Positions 9,312-17,183 of a stretch of DNA of 64,000 nt are shown here, piece by piece. This DNA comes from Lentzea cavernae (GTDB lineage Bacteria; Actinomycetota; Actinomycetes; Mycobacteriales; Pseudonocardiaceae), in NCBI RefSeq assembly GCF_014653695.1, contig NZ_BNAR01000025.1:1-64000 (forward strand), read 5' to 3'. Every line of letters starts with the position of its first letter. The stretch's first letter is position 1. Under the pieces are notes generated by a model. That model did no database searches. It worked only from the letters and a program-made list of their open reading frames with translations, and had not been told where the DNA came from. Both the position numbers and the translations under genes were made by a program.

Positions 9312-9411
9312 GGCCGGACCCTAGCGCATTGACGTTTCACCCAATCGAGATGAGACTAGGCGCGCTCAGCGGGGGAGCTGTAGTCGTCTCGGGGGTCTAG
9401 CAGAGGAAGTC

Positions 9412-9987
9412 ATGCAGCATCGCAGGGTCACGCGCCGAGGAAAGACCGTGATCGCCATCGCGGGCGTGGCTGCCGGAGTGCTCGCACTACTCGGTGTGAT
9501 CGAATACGCACTGAGCGGTGGCAACTCCGCCGCTCAGCCCAACGTCACCGCGACCACGACTACGTCGAACGGCGTCGAAACTCCTGACGCCGCACTGGAA
9601 ACGACGGAGCCGTCGGCGGACGTGAAGGTCGGGACCGGCTCGTTCAAGCAGCAGCGCGGCATGCTGACCATAGAGGTCAACCGCGTGGAAGCGGCCAACG
9701 GCCGCGTGAAGCTCTTCGTGACGGCCACCAACGCCTCCCAGGCCAGGATGACCCTCCCCGTCGTGGGAATCGCGGTCCTCGACGACCTGAACCGCACCTA
9801 CGCGGCGTCGAGCAGCAAGTGGGACGGCCTCGTCACCCAGGGCACCACCACGTCGGGCACCGTCGTCCTCGACGAGAAGATCGGCACCGGTGTGAACTCG
9901 CTCACGCTGACGTTCTCCTCGATCTCCGGCCAGTTCGCCCCGACCGGCGCCGCGATCACGGTCACGGGAATCCCGCTGCCGAAGTGA
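9412..9987 (+). CDS. Membrane-anchored or secreted hypothetical protein
   Basis: 191 residues. A basic N-terminus (HRRVTRRGK) precedes one hydrophobic helix at about residues 14-31, then a Thr/Ser-rich linker and a beta-rich extracellular domain (about residues 70-190) built like DUF4352-type immunoglobulin-like folds (VFVTATNAS, LVTQGTTTSGTVVLDE). It probably sits outside the membrane, held by an uncleaved signal anchor. Function unknown. Confidence 0.75.
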   Translation: MQHRRVTRRGKTVIAIAGVAAGVLALLGVIEYALSGGNSAAQPNVTATTTTSNGVETPDAALETTEPSADVKVGTGSFKQQRGMLTIEVNRVEAANGRVKLFVTATNASQARMTLPVVGIAVLDDLNRTYAASSSKWDGLVTQGTTTSGTVVLDEKIGTGVNSLTLTFSSISGQFAPTGAAITVTGIPLPK

Positions 9988-10018
9988 TTTTCCGACAGTT
10001 CCGGGTACGCCTGAACGC

Positions 10019-10180
10019 ATGACCCAACGCGGCAGTGACACCCACGGCTTCCTGAAGGACGACCACCTGAAGAAGGAGGTCGAGAACGAGCTGCGCGCCA
10101 ACGGCCCCACGCGCGCCGAGGCGTGGCGCGAACCGGAGATGCCGGAGCCGGACGAAAAGCCCGAGGAATCCCTCGGCTAA
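10019..10180 (+). CDS. Small charged hypothetical protein (53 aa)
   Basis: A 53-codon reading frame (ATG at 10019, TAA at 10178). The protein starts MTQRGSDTHGFLKDDHLKK and is highly charged and soluble, ending in an acidic proline-rich tail. GC3 is high. It lies between the secreted protein and the NADAR gene, 19 bp upstream of the latter. No family recognised. Confidence 0.55.
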   Translation: MTQRGSDTHGFLKDDHLKKEVENELRANGPTRAEAWREPEMPEPDEKPEESLG

Positions 10181-10199
10181 CTCGCCTAGCCTGTCGCCC

Positions 10200-10697
10200 G
10201 TGAAGTACTTGTTCTTCTGGGGCCACCAGCCCGAACGAGACGGCGGCATCGGCAAGGGCTGCCTCTCGCAGTGGTGGCCGTGCACGTTCGTCGTGGACGG
10301 CCAGCCGTTCGCCTCCGCCGAGCACTACATGATGTGGCGCAAGGCGTTGCTCTTCGACGACACCTCGACGGCGTCACGCGTGCTGGCCGCCCGCACCCCG
10401 GCCGAGGCCAAGGCGCTGGGCCGCCAGGTGCCGGGTTTCTCCGGCGACGTCTGGGACGCCTCCCGGTTCGGGATCGTCGTCGAGGCCAACCTGGCGAAGT
10501 TCGGCCAGGACCCCGCGCTGCGCTCCTACTTGCTGGGCACGGGTTCCCGCGTCCTGGTCGAGGCCAGCCCGCAGGACCGCGTGTGGGGCATCGGCCTCGT
10601 CGCCTCCGACCCGCGCGCCGCGGACCCCGCCCAGTGGCTGGGCCTCAACCTGCTGGGAGAGGCCCTGATGGAGGTCCGCACCCGGCTCTCCGCCTGA
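10200..10697 (+). CDS. NADAR-family protein (YbiA-like)
   Basis: 165 residues from the GTG at 10200. The NADAR/DUF1768 hallmarks are FFWGHQ at the N-terminus, FASAEHYMMWRKALLF, then RFGIVVEANLAKFGQD and DRVWGIGL near the end. Family members hydrolyse N-glycosidic bonds of riboflavin intermediates or of ADP-ribosylated products (YbiA-type). Length and motifs are complete. No riboflavin genes are near, so a damage-control or ADP-ribose role is open. Confidence 0.9.
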   Translation: MKYLFFWGHQPERDGGIGKGCLSQWWPCTFVVDGQPFASAEHYMMWRKALLFDDTSTASRVLAARTPAEAKALGRQVPGFSGDVWDASRFGIVVEANLAKFGQDPALRSYLLGTGSRVLVEASPQDRVWGIGLVASDPRAADPAQWLGLNLLGEALMEVRTRLSA

Positions 10698-10924
10698 GTC
10701 CTCTGTGGATCTTCGTGGGCCGCCCGGCACTGCCGGCAGTAGAGCCGGAACACGCCGGTCTGCTTTGGCCACTTCTCGAAGCTCGGCTGGTTTGCGTCGG
10801 CCAGCGAGGCCACGAGCCCGCCCGGGTCGAAGAATCGGAAGGCGAGCGCGCCCAAGCCCGGTGAACCCGCCAGCCGTCCCGCCCGTGTGTCAGGACGTCA
10901 GGGACATCTCGCAGGGGAGAACTG

Positions 10925-11176
10925 ATGTTCAGCTATTCGGGACCGGCCCGGCTCATCTACGCGGACGGCACCGCGTTCGCGATGGAGCGGGTCGATCTGA
11001 TCGAGACCGTGAACGACATCGGTGAGTGGCAACTGTCCGGAGCCGGCACCGCCGCCGAGCCCCTCACCGGAGGCGAGGCCCGGATCAAGCTGCCGACCGG
11101 CGGTGATGCCGACGTCATCGTCTCCAACGTGCGGGTCAGCGGGTCGTCGTCCACGGTGACCCTGCTCGGCGCTTAG
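10925..11176 (+). CDS. Small hypothetical protein (DUF4873-like)
   Basis: 83 residues from an ATG preceded by a gggaga ribosome-binding site. It appears to be a single small beta domain (YSGPARLIYADGT, WQLSGAGTAAE). No membrane segment or catalytic motif. A resemblance to DUF4873-type domains is only an impression. Followed directly by a strong terminator. Confidence 0.65.
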   Translation: MFSYSGPARLIYADGTAFAMERVDLIETVNDIGEWQLSGAGTAAEPLTGGEARIKLPTGGDADVIVSNVRVSGSSSTVTLLGA

Positions 11177-11183
11177 ACAGGCC

Positions 11184-11215
11184 GAAGGCCCGGCGGGAAC
11201 TCCCGCCGGGCCTTC
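11184..11215. terminator. Strong hairpin terminator, probably the ancestral glnA terminator too
   Basis: A perfect GC-rich stem (gaaggcccggcggga / tcccgccgggccttc) lies 8 bp after the 83-residue gene. The displaced copy of the glnA 3' end begins 15 bp further on. Before the element inserted, this hairpin would have followed glnA within about 50 bp and served both convergent genes. Confidence 0.85.
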
Positions 11216-11229
11216 GCCGCAAAGCTCAA

Positions 11230-11246
11230 CCGATCACACGTCGTAG
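11230..11246. repeat. Left attachment site (att), displaced glnA 3' end
   Basis: The 17-bp sequence ccgatcacacgtcgtag is identical to 15112-15128. Read on the minus strand it encodes the terminal Tyr-Asp-Val-stop of GlnA. Confidence 0.8.
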
Positions 11247-11353
11247 GTTTGTCGGTGGTCGCCGGATACCTGCGGCTCGCCCTATTGCGCCTAGTCTGAC
11301 CTGCTGGTTTGCTGTCGACGTTTGTGGTCGTTGATCGACGCTGATCCACGTCT

Positions 11354-11373
11354 GACGGCCTGGAGACGGCCTG
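11354..11373. repeat. Left internal repeat (candidate integrase arm site)
   Basis: The 20-bp sequence gacggcctggagacggcctg is identical to 15050-15069, about 110 bp inside the left att. It consists of two gacggcctg units 2 bp apart. Arm-site function is inferred from placement. Confidence 0.6.
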
Positions 11374-11477
11374 ATCTTGGTCCGTCACGCCTTGGTATAA
11401 ACACTCGTCGACCTGGAATAGTGATTCGGTCAGGGTGGCACGAGTAAGAACTTTAAGATCTGCTCTACAGTGCGCCG

Positions 11478-12053
11478 GTGGCGCTGAAGAAGAGCAAGCC
11501 GTCCGTCCAAGCGGTGTCTCTTAGTTGGGTCAAGCTATGGCGCGACGACCTGGCGGAAATAGCCGACTTGATGTTGGAAGCCGCCGAGCCTGGCGAGTCG
11601 CTGCTGATCCAGATCGACGAGGACTACACCGCAACTGCTGTCGAAGACCTTGCAGACCATCCGAAGCCTCGTGTCGATCAGGTCACTATGGTTGTTGGTG
11701 GTGGTCGCATCCGCCTTGTGCTTGCGCCCACCGAGGCTGCTCTTGAAGTCGTCGAGCCGGACTTGGCCGCCACCGGAATGTTGATGAAGGTCCTGGCAGT
11801 CGCGAGGCGATGTCGCACGAGCTCACTGTTGTTGAGGCAGGCCGCCGAGATCATGGTCGAGGCAGTGTTCTCTGTGGTTACACGCAGATGGCCGACGCCA
11901 CCTCGGATCAACAGATCGGGTGCAGTCGTGCTGACGCGGACGCGCGCAGAGGCGCCATCGTATTGGGCCAGGAAACGCGACGACGTGATGCTTGCAATCG
12001 TCTCTGCGTTGGTGGGCGGGGTCATTGGTTACTTTGTGAACATGATCTCATAG
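11478..12053 (+). CDS. Hypothetical protein with C-terminal membrane anchor
   Basis: 191 residues from a GTG. The soluble part (residues 1-165) has alternating beta segments (LLIQIDEDYTATAVEDL, VTMVVGGGRIRLVLAP) and ends in a basic stretch followed by one hydrophobic helix (residues ~172-190, IVSALVGGVIGYFV). Its codon use is less GC3-biased than that of the flanking core genes, in keeping with element cargo. No family recognised. Confidence 0.6.
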   Translation: MALKKSKPSVQAVSLSWVKLWRDDLAEIADLMLEAAEPGESLLIQIDEDYTATAVEDLADHPKPRVDQVTMVVGGGRIRLVLAPTEAALEVVEPDLAATGMLMKVLAVARRCRTSSLLLRQAAEIMVEAVFSVVTRRWPTPPRINRSGAVVLTRTRAEAPSYWARKRDDVMLAIVSALVGGVIGYFVNMIS

Positions 12054-12388
12054 CCCGAGCCATCATCGCTGGCCGTTGACGTGGAGCGTTGACGGGCGTC
12101 GATCGCCGTGCCCAGCTTGGTCAAGTCGACCACTGTGCGATCGTCCCGACCGATGTTCGCTGGCAGCTCGTGGTTCTGCTTTTGGCGGCGCGCTGCCACG
12201 CCACCACGGGGACTGCGCCGCCGTGGCCGGCGGGCGGAGCGAAGCGGGAGCCCGACGTGCCCGGATGGATGCGGGTCGCGCTGGTAGGCGACTGGCCCGC
12301 CGCGCGCCGCCGACGGCGGCGCCTTGATCCTATAGAGCTGAATTCAGCAGTGCACCGAGCCCAAGCAACGGCGATCACGACCACGGCA
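12054..12388. other. Gene-free stretch inside the element
   Basis: I see no convincing coding frame here. The sequence has several short inverted repeats around 12185-12240 (ccaccacgggg...ccgtggccgg) and a short T-poor hairpin near 12300. It may be debris from a deleted gene. Confidence 0.5.
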
Positions 12389-13012
12389 TCAGGGAGCGGG
12401 TAGAAACTGCTGCACCTTGTACGGCATCTCGTAGATCATCCGCAGCAGTTGAGTTGTGAACGTGAGCGTTCCAAGTGCGCGCTCTCGGTCTGTCGCAGGG
12501 ATCTCGTGCGTTGCAATGTTGCCGTGCTGACGGATCAGGTCAGTCCACGGATGCATAGGGGGAGTGATGTACCCCTCGTCTTGCAGATATGAGATGTAGT
12601 TAGCGAAGCTCTTCTCGGCTTCTGCGCCCTTGTCCACCGCGACATGCATAAGGATCTTCCTGCACATGAGTTCGCTCGACGTATAGGCGGCGACTGAGGC
12701 GCTGCGTCGGGCTTCCGTGTAGGCGGCGGCCACGTCTGTCGGGAGGCCTTCCACAGCCTCACCTGCGGCGCCCGTTGGCGCTAGCTCATGCGCGTTCATC
12801 ACGGCACCCTTATGGCATGAAGTGCAACGGAGCCAGTGGACGGTCGTGGCACCAGCCTCCATAGAGTCCGAGATGTAGGCCACGACTGCTCCGTTCACCT
12901 GAGCGTCGCAGTGAGGGCAGATAAACGGCATATGCGCTGCGGCGTCCGTGATCTCGATCGCCGCGCTGCCGGGTGCACCTCGGACATATCTGATGCTGCT
13001 GTGACCAGCCAT
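12389..13012 (-). CDS. DUF4145-like protein with N-terminal zinc ribbon
   Basis: 207 residues from the ATG at 13012. The N-terminal zinc ribbon has two pairs, CPHC near residue 33 and CTSC near residue 63. The C-terminal region (residues ~95-205) is helical with AAYTSSELMCRKILMHVAVDKGA and WTDLIRQHGNIATHEI, the pattern of DUF4145, a domain frequent next to restriction-modification genes. A defence or regulatory role is inferred from family context only. It lies inside the decayed element. Confidence 0.7.
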   Translation of the reverse strand: MAGHSSIRYVRGAPGSAAIEITDAAAHMPFICPHCDAQVNGAVVAYISDSMEAGATTVHWLRCTSCHKGAVMNAHELAPTGAAGEAVEGLPTDVAAAYTEARRSASVAAYTSSELMCRKILMHVAVDKGAEAEKSFANYISYLQDEGYITPPMHPWTDLIRQHGNIATHEIPATDRERALGTLTFTTQLLRMIYEMPYKVQQFLPAP

Positions 13013-13064
13013 GAAGGGTAAATTAGTCCGCTCGCCAAGAGATTCGTGCCGACACGCGCAACTC

Positions 13065-13859
13065 CTACTTGATGGATCGGACCAGAGACAGAAGTTGGTT
13101 GGCGATGCCAGGTGCGGCAGCGATCGTGTGCGTTGATGCCCGCGTGTGTTCGGCACCTGAACTGTCCTTTACTAGGACACCTGCCTCGCGCGCGATGAGG
13201 ATGCCTGCGGCAAGGTCGAGGGTCTTGTTGGACATGACCACCGCACCGTCAATGCGCCCCTCTGCCAACCACGCAAGATCATGTGCAGCGGATCCGAACA
13301 TCCGGACGCGCTCGACCTGGGCGGCAAGCTCGGCGGTGAGGGCGATCCTCTGGCGGTTCTTGTCTGCGGCGTCCTCGCCCAGCGCGTAGTCGCCAATCGC
13401 CACGATCGACTTGGACAGTTCGGCTGTCTTGCTTGCTTCGAGCCTCTTCCCGTTGACGAACGCGCCTCCGCCCAGAACGGCGGAGTAGTGAAGATCCAAG
13501 TAGGGAAGCGAGATCACTCCGATCACCGTGCGGTCGCCCTGGAGCAGCGCCAGAGAGACGCCGCACAGGGGCACACCATGAACGAAGTTGGCGGTGCCAT
13601 CGATCGGGTCTAGCCCCCACACGTACGGGCTGTCGGTGCTGGCGTCGCTGCGGCCCTCCTCCTCACCCACAAAATCGATCTCCGGTGTTGCCTCGGCGAG
13701 AAAGGCGCGGACCTCGTGCTCAATCCGGACGTCCACCTCGGTGAAGGTGTCACGGTCGGACTTCTCGGTGACGGTGTGCGGGCGGGTGTTCTTGATCAGC
13801 TCGTTGCCGAGTCGGACGGCGCTCCTGGCCACGTCCGTCAGGTGGTCGAGCTGGTGCAT
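13065..13859 (-). CDS. Inositol-monophosphatase-family phosphatase (element cargo)
   Basis: 264 residues from the ATG at 13859. The metal-binding signatures of the Li+-sensitive phosphatase family are present: GEEEG near residue 71, DPIDGTANFVHG near 89-100, and the late LDLAAGILIAREAG motif supplying the last Asp. Substrates may be inositol phosphate, histidinol phosphate or PAP. The ATG overlaps the stop of an upstream truncated gene, so they were once coupled. Being inside the element, it is probably not the housekeeping copy. Confidence 0.88.
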   Translation of the reverse strand: MHQLDHLTDVARSAVRLGNELIKNTRPHTVTEKSDRDTFTEVDVRIEHEVRAFLAEATPEIDFVGEEEGRSDASTDSPYVWGLDPIDGTANFVHGVPLCGVSLALLQGDRTVIGVISLPYLDLHYSAVLGGGAFVNGKRLEASKTAELSKSIVAIGDYALGEDAADKNRQRIALTAELAAQVERVRMFGSAAHDLAWLAEGRIDGAVVMSNKTLDLAAGILIAREAGVLVKDSSGAEHTRASTHTIAAAPGIANQLLSLVRSIK

Positions 13860-14053
13860 CAAGCAACCTCCCGTGCGCGGTCCCACATGGAGTCGAAGAC
13901 CTGGGCGAACGTGGTGTAGAGACCGGGCATGGTCTCGTCCTTCTCGATCACGAGCGTCGGTGACTCCACCCCGCGTGCGTCTGGCAGGTAGGGCTGCACC
14001 AGGCACTTGAGCTGATCGATGATCGCGCTCGTGGAAGTCGGCGTGCTCGCCCC
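13859..14053 (-). pseudogene. C-terminal fragment of a gene upstream of the phosphatase
   Basis: About 60 residues (SAIIDQLKCLVQPYLPDARG... ending WDRAREVA) read without a credible start. Upstream of ~14054 the same frame runs into DNA that codes the integrase remnant on the other strand, so the 5' part is gone. The ending resembles the C-terminus of actinomycete XRE-type regulators with a ligand domain, but this is only an impression. The stop overlaps the phosphatase ATG. Confidence 0.55.
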
Positions 14054-14056
14054 TGA

Positions 14057-14272
14057 CGTGCGGAAGGCTTCCACGCGCTGCGGCACTTCTTCGCGTCGAT
14101 GCTCCTGGAGCAGGGCATCGGCATCAGGGCGTTGGCGGAGTTCCTCGGCCACGCTGACCCGGCGTTCACGCTCCGGGTCTACACCCACCTGATGCCGTCT
14201 AGCTTCGAGCGAGCGCGGCTGGCGATCAACACCGGTCTAGGGCTCGCTGACTTGCGGGCGAATGCCGCATGA
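14057..14272 (+). pseudogene. Tyrosine recombinase (integrase), C-terminal remnant
   Basis: 71 residues preceded by an in-frame stop (tga 14054-14056). The catalytic-core boxes are intact: HALRHFFASML with the second Arg, LGHAD with the second His, and YTHLMP with the nucleophilic Tyr. The N-terminal arm- and core-binding domains and the first Arg are missing, so it cannot be active. It points towards the right att site, as expected for an element integrase. The break coincides with the fragment on the other strand, which suggests a single deletion joined two truncated genes. Confidence 0.85.
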
Positions 14273-14419
14273 TTTCAAGCAGACTGAGGATCGGGTAGGT
14301 AAATCGAGATCGTCACTCGATCCTCAGTCTGTTTCGGTCAGAAAAGATCTCTAGTCGATATTCAAAAGAGGTCGAGATCTTGCGGGGTGAGATTTTATTT
14401 GTCTGGATTTGAGTGTTGG

Positions 14420-14734
14420 TCACACATCATTTCGCGGCTCAAAATCCAGCTCGCGGGGAAGGAGGCGCAGGAGGTTAAGTACCACCTCTGGTGGCCGCTT
14501 CGCGCTGCGGGCGGCCAGCTGCGTCAGCGCGCCGCAGATGTCGGTGAAGCAGAAAAGCAGTGCAGTCTCTCCCGCTGTGCCGTGTTGGGCAAGCAATGCT
14601 TCTGCGGTCGCGCGGGCATGCTGCTGACGGCTGATCACATCCTGGGTACCGGTGCTTACAAAGCACGAATCGATCAACTCGCAGATGGCGTGCCAAGCGT
14701 CGAACCGGGCGCGATTGAAATTACGATTATCCAC
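14420..14734 (-). CDS. Hypothetical protein in the element
   Basis: 104 residues with a natural composition, beginning MDNRNFNRARFDAWHAICE and mostly helical (ARATAEALLAQHGTAGETALLFCF). No motif recognised. Codon use is less GC3-biased than in the core genes. The ATG lies near a weak purine-rich stretch. It could be a real orphan gene or a fragment. Confidence 0.45.
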   Translation of the reverse strand: MDNRNFNRARFDAWHAICELIDSCFVSTGTQDVISRQQHARATAEALLAQHGTAGETALLFCFTDICGALTQLAARSAKRPPEVVLNLLRLLPRELDFEPRNDV

Positions 14735-14975
14735 TCTGGGGCTCCACGTTTCGTGCCCAATGAGGGCAGCGTTAACAGAGCCACACCAGACGCGGACCGA
14801 GTAGTCGGTGTTGGCTGGGGATACCGAAACGGATTGTCTCTTCCGTTCCCCTCGCCACGATCGCCCCTACTAACCGTCCAGCGGCCTAGGGGAGCCGATC
14901 CGCGCGCGCAGCCTATCGGATGGGGTTGCTGGCACTTGTTGAGGGCTGGCCTCACTGGGCAGAGCCCCAGCAGAA

Positions 14976-15020
14976 AGGCCGAGGGCCGGGCGACTGAAAC
15001 AGTCACCCGGCCCTCGGCCT
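14976..15020. terminator. Hairpin terminator at the right end of the element
   Basis: A very strong stem of about 20 bp (aggccgagggccggg pairing with cccggccctcggcct, plus four more pairs) with loop gaaac. It lies about 95 bp beyond the glnA stop, on element DNA, and probably replaces the terminator that the insertion separated from glnA. Confidence 0.8.
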
Positions 15021-15049
15021 GTGGTCGATCAGGCGGCCTCTCCACGGCG

Positions 15050-15069
15050 GACGGCCTGGAGACGGCCTG
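15050..15069. repeat. Right internal repeat (candidate integrase arm site)
   Basis: A perfect 20-bp copy of 11354-11373, 43 bp inside the right att. The order att-arm on the left and arm-att on the right fits an integrated element. Confidence 0.6.
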
Positions 15070-15111
15070 GCTGGGGCTTCAACCGGTGAAACGCCCGGTC
15101 AAAGCCCCGCG

Positions 15112-15128
15112 CCGATCACACGTCGTAG
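15112..15128. repeat. Right attachment site (att) within the glnA 3' end
   Basis: ccgatcacacgtcgtag, identical to 11230-11246. It covers the glnA stop codon and its final three codons, so insertion at this site leaves the protein unchanged. Confidence 0.8.
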
Positions 15129-16540
15129 TACAGCGCGAACTCGTAGGGGTTCGGGCGCAGACGCAGCGGGTCGATCTCCTGCTCGCGCTTGAACGAGATC
15201 CAGGTGTCGATCACGTCCGGCGTGAACACGCCGCCCTCGAGCAGGAACTCGTGGTCGGCCTCCAGGTTGTCCAGCACCGCGTCGAGGGTGGCCGGGACCT
15301 GCTTGACGTCGCGGGCCTCCTCGGGCGGGAGCTCGTAGAGGTCCTTGTCGATGGGGGCCGGCGGCTCCATCTTGTTCTTCACGCCGTCGAGGCCCGCCAT
15401 GACCATCGCGGAGAACGCGAGGTACGGGTTGCCCGAGGAGTCGGGGCAGCGGAACTCGACGCGCTTGGCCTTCGGGTTGTTGCCCGTGATCGGGATGCGG
15501 ATGCACGCCGAGCGGTTGCGCTGGGAGTAGACCAGCGAGACCGGGGCCTCGTAGCCGGGGACCAGGCGGTGGTAGCTGTTCACCGTCGGGTTGGTGAAGG
15601 CCAGCAGCGACGGCGCGTGGTGCAGGATGCCGCCGATGTAGTGGCGGGCGGTGTCGGACAGGCCCGCGTAGCCGCTCTCGTCGTGGAACAGCGGCTGGCC
15701 GTCCTTCCACAGCGACTGGTGCGTGTGCATGCCCGAGCCGTTGTCGCCGAACAGCGGCTTCGGCATGAAAGTGACGGACTTGCCGGCCTGCCAGGCGGTG
15801 TTCTTGATGATGTACTTGAACAGCATCAGGTCGTCCGCGGCGTGCAGCAGCGTGTTGAACTTGTAGTTGATCTCGGCCTGGCCGCCGGTGCCCACCTCGT
15901 GGTGCGCGCGCTCGACCGTGAAGCCCTGGGCCTCCATGTTGAGGACCATCTGGTCGCGCAGGTCGGCGTAGTGGTCGTTCGGGGTGACCGGGAAGTAGCC
16001 GCCCTTGTACTTGACCTTGTAGCCGAGGTTGCCGCCCTCTTCCTCACGGCCGGTGTTCCACCAGCCGGAGACCGCGTCGATCTTGTGGAAGCTGGCGTTC
16101 GCGGTGGTGTCGAACTGGACCGAGTCGAAGATGTAGAACTCCGCCTCGGCGCCGAAGTACGCGGTGTCGGCGATGCCCGAGTCGGTGATGTACTGCTCGG
16201 CCTTGCGCGCGATGTTGCGCGGGTCGCGGCTGTACGCCTCACGCGTGAACGGGTCGTGCACGAAGAAGTTCACGATCAGCGTCTTCTCGATCCGGAACGG
16301 GTCGAGGCGCGCGGTGAACAGGTCGGGCAGCAGCAGCATGTCCGACTCGTGGATGGACTGGAAGCCGCGCACGGAGGAGCCGTCGAAGGCGAGACCCTCT
16401 TCGATGGCGTCAGCGTCGAACGCCTTGGCCGGCAGAGTGAAGTGCTGCATCACGCCGGGCAGGTCGCTGAACCGCACGTCGACGAACTTGACGCCCTCGT
16501 CGGTGATGAACTTCAGCACCTCGTCGGAATTCTTGAACAC
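15116..16540 (-). CDS. glnA: Glutamine synthetase, type I
   Basis: 474 residues from a GTG preceded by a ggag...gagg ribosome-binding region. This matches the usual actinobacterial GlnA1 length, starting [13 protein letters not shown]. Visible are [28 protein letters not shown], the ATP-site segment around [16 protein letters not shown], and the region ending FALYYDV. An in-frame ATG 78 bp upstream is less likely. The enzyme makes glutamine from glutamate, ammonia and ATP and is adenylylated by GlnE (encoded at 5.2 kb). Its 3' end is the target of the inserted element. Confidence 0.97.
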   Translation of the reverse strand: MFKNSDEVLKFITDEGVKFVDVRFSDLPGVMQHFTLPAKAFDADAIEEGLAFDGSSVRGFQSIHESDMLLLPDLFTARLDPFRIEKTLIVNFFVHDPFTREAYSRDPRNIARKAEQYITDSGIADTAYFGAEAEFYIFDSVQFDTTANASFHKIDAVSGWWNTGREEEGGNLGYKVKYKGGYFPVTPNDHYADLRDQMVLNMEAQGFTVERAHHEVGTGGQAEINYKFNTLLHAADDLMLFKYIIKNTAWQAGKSVTFMPKPLFGDNGSGMHTHQSLWKDGQPLFHDESGYAGLSDTARHYIGGILHHAPSLLAFTNPTVNSYHRLVPGYEAPVSLVYSQRNRSACIRIPITGNNPKAKRVEFRCPDSSGNPYLAFSAMVMAGLDGVKNKMEPPAPIDKDLYELPPEEARDVKQVPATLDAVLDNLEADHEFLLEGGVFTPDVIDTWISFKREQEIDPLRLRPNPYEFALYYDV

Positions 16541-16709
16541 CCTCGTCGACTCCTTGACTATGGACAACGGCTTGTCATCACGAGCGACCGTATGCGGGCG
16601 GTGTTGCCCGTCCGTCACTCCGATGTTTCGCCAGTGTTAACGGGGCCGTCCAACGGGGCAAGGCGACCTGCCCGTGCTCACCCGTTGAGCACGGCTTTAC
16701 TCTGGTGGG

Positions 16710-17183
16710 GTGAGCAGGTGGACCGGTTCGTGGCTGTCTGGACCTAATTCGGTGCTGTCGCCGGGTGACGACTCGAACGACGGCACGCAACAGCGCTGGC
16801 GTGGTGAGCGCCACGGCTTCCCCGAGAAGGGGCCGGGCTCCATCGCCTCGATCGGGCGGCGCACGTTCGCCATCCTGGTCGACTTCCTCCTCGCGGCGGG
16901 TGTCGCGGGACTGTTCACCATGCCCGACCTGCCGAAGAACTGGAGCCTGCTGGCCTGGTTCGTCATCACCGTGGTCGCGGTGGCGTTCTTCGGGTTCACG
17001 CCGGGGCACGCGCTGCTCGGGCTGCGGGTGGCGCGGATCGACGGCAAGACGTTCGTGCACCTGCCGCGCGCGTTGCTGCGCACCGTGCTCATCTTCCCGC
17101 TGATCCCGGCCCTGGTCTGGGACGCGGACGGGCGGTGCCTGCACGACAAGGCCGCGGGCACCGTCGTCATCAAGGTTCGCTAG
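16710..17183 (+). CDS. RDD-family membrane protein
   Basis: 157 residues. The RDD fold has helix 1 starting IGRRTFAILVDFLLAAGV, a second helix WSLLAWFVITVVAVAFFGF with FTPGHALLGLRV, then LPRALLRTVLIFPLIPAL and a C-terminal RCLHDKAAGTVV motif. It is divergent from glnA, as Rv2219A is beside glnA1 in M. tuberculosis. The function of RDD proteins is unsettled; transport has been proposed for some. Its 3' end overlaps the convergent AraC gene by 14 bp. Confidence 0.9.
   Translation: MSRWTGSWLSGPNSVLSPGDDSNDGTQQRWRGERHGFPEKGPGSIASIGRRTFAILVDFLLAAGVAGLFTMPDLPKNWSLLAWFVITVVAVAFFGFTPGHALLGLRVARIDGKTFVHLPRALLRTVLIFPLIPALVWDADGRCLHDKAAGTVVIKVR

Larger units (their letters stand above)
11230..15128. 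mobile_element. Decayed integrative element inserted at the 3' end of glnA
   Basis: About 3.9 kb bounded by a 17-bp direct repeat (11230-11246 and 15112-15128). The right copy contains the last codons and stop of glnA. Just inside each end is a second repeat (11354-11373 and 15050-15069) made of two gacggcctg units, in the place expected for integrase arm sites. The interior has lower GC than its flanks and holds a tyrosine-integrase C-terminal remnant, truncated genes and non-core cargo. No replication or transfer genes remain, so it is an immobile relic. Boundaries are inferred from the repeats. Confidence 0.8.

Noticed and set aside
10526-10855. A minus-strand frame of 109 codons beginning with a natural-looking stretch (FRFFDPGGLVASLADANQPS, then a CRQC pair).
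   Set aside because: It needs a TTG start, has no clear ribosome-binding site, and its second half is antisense to the well-supported NADAR gene. It may be a remnant but cannot be supported as a gene.
14387-16747. A plus-strand frame of 786 codons spanning the element's right end and all of glnA.
   Set aside because: It is the antisense shadow of glnA, caused by high GC3.
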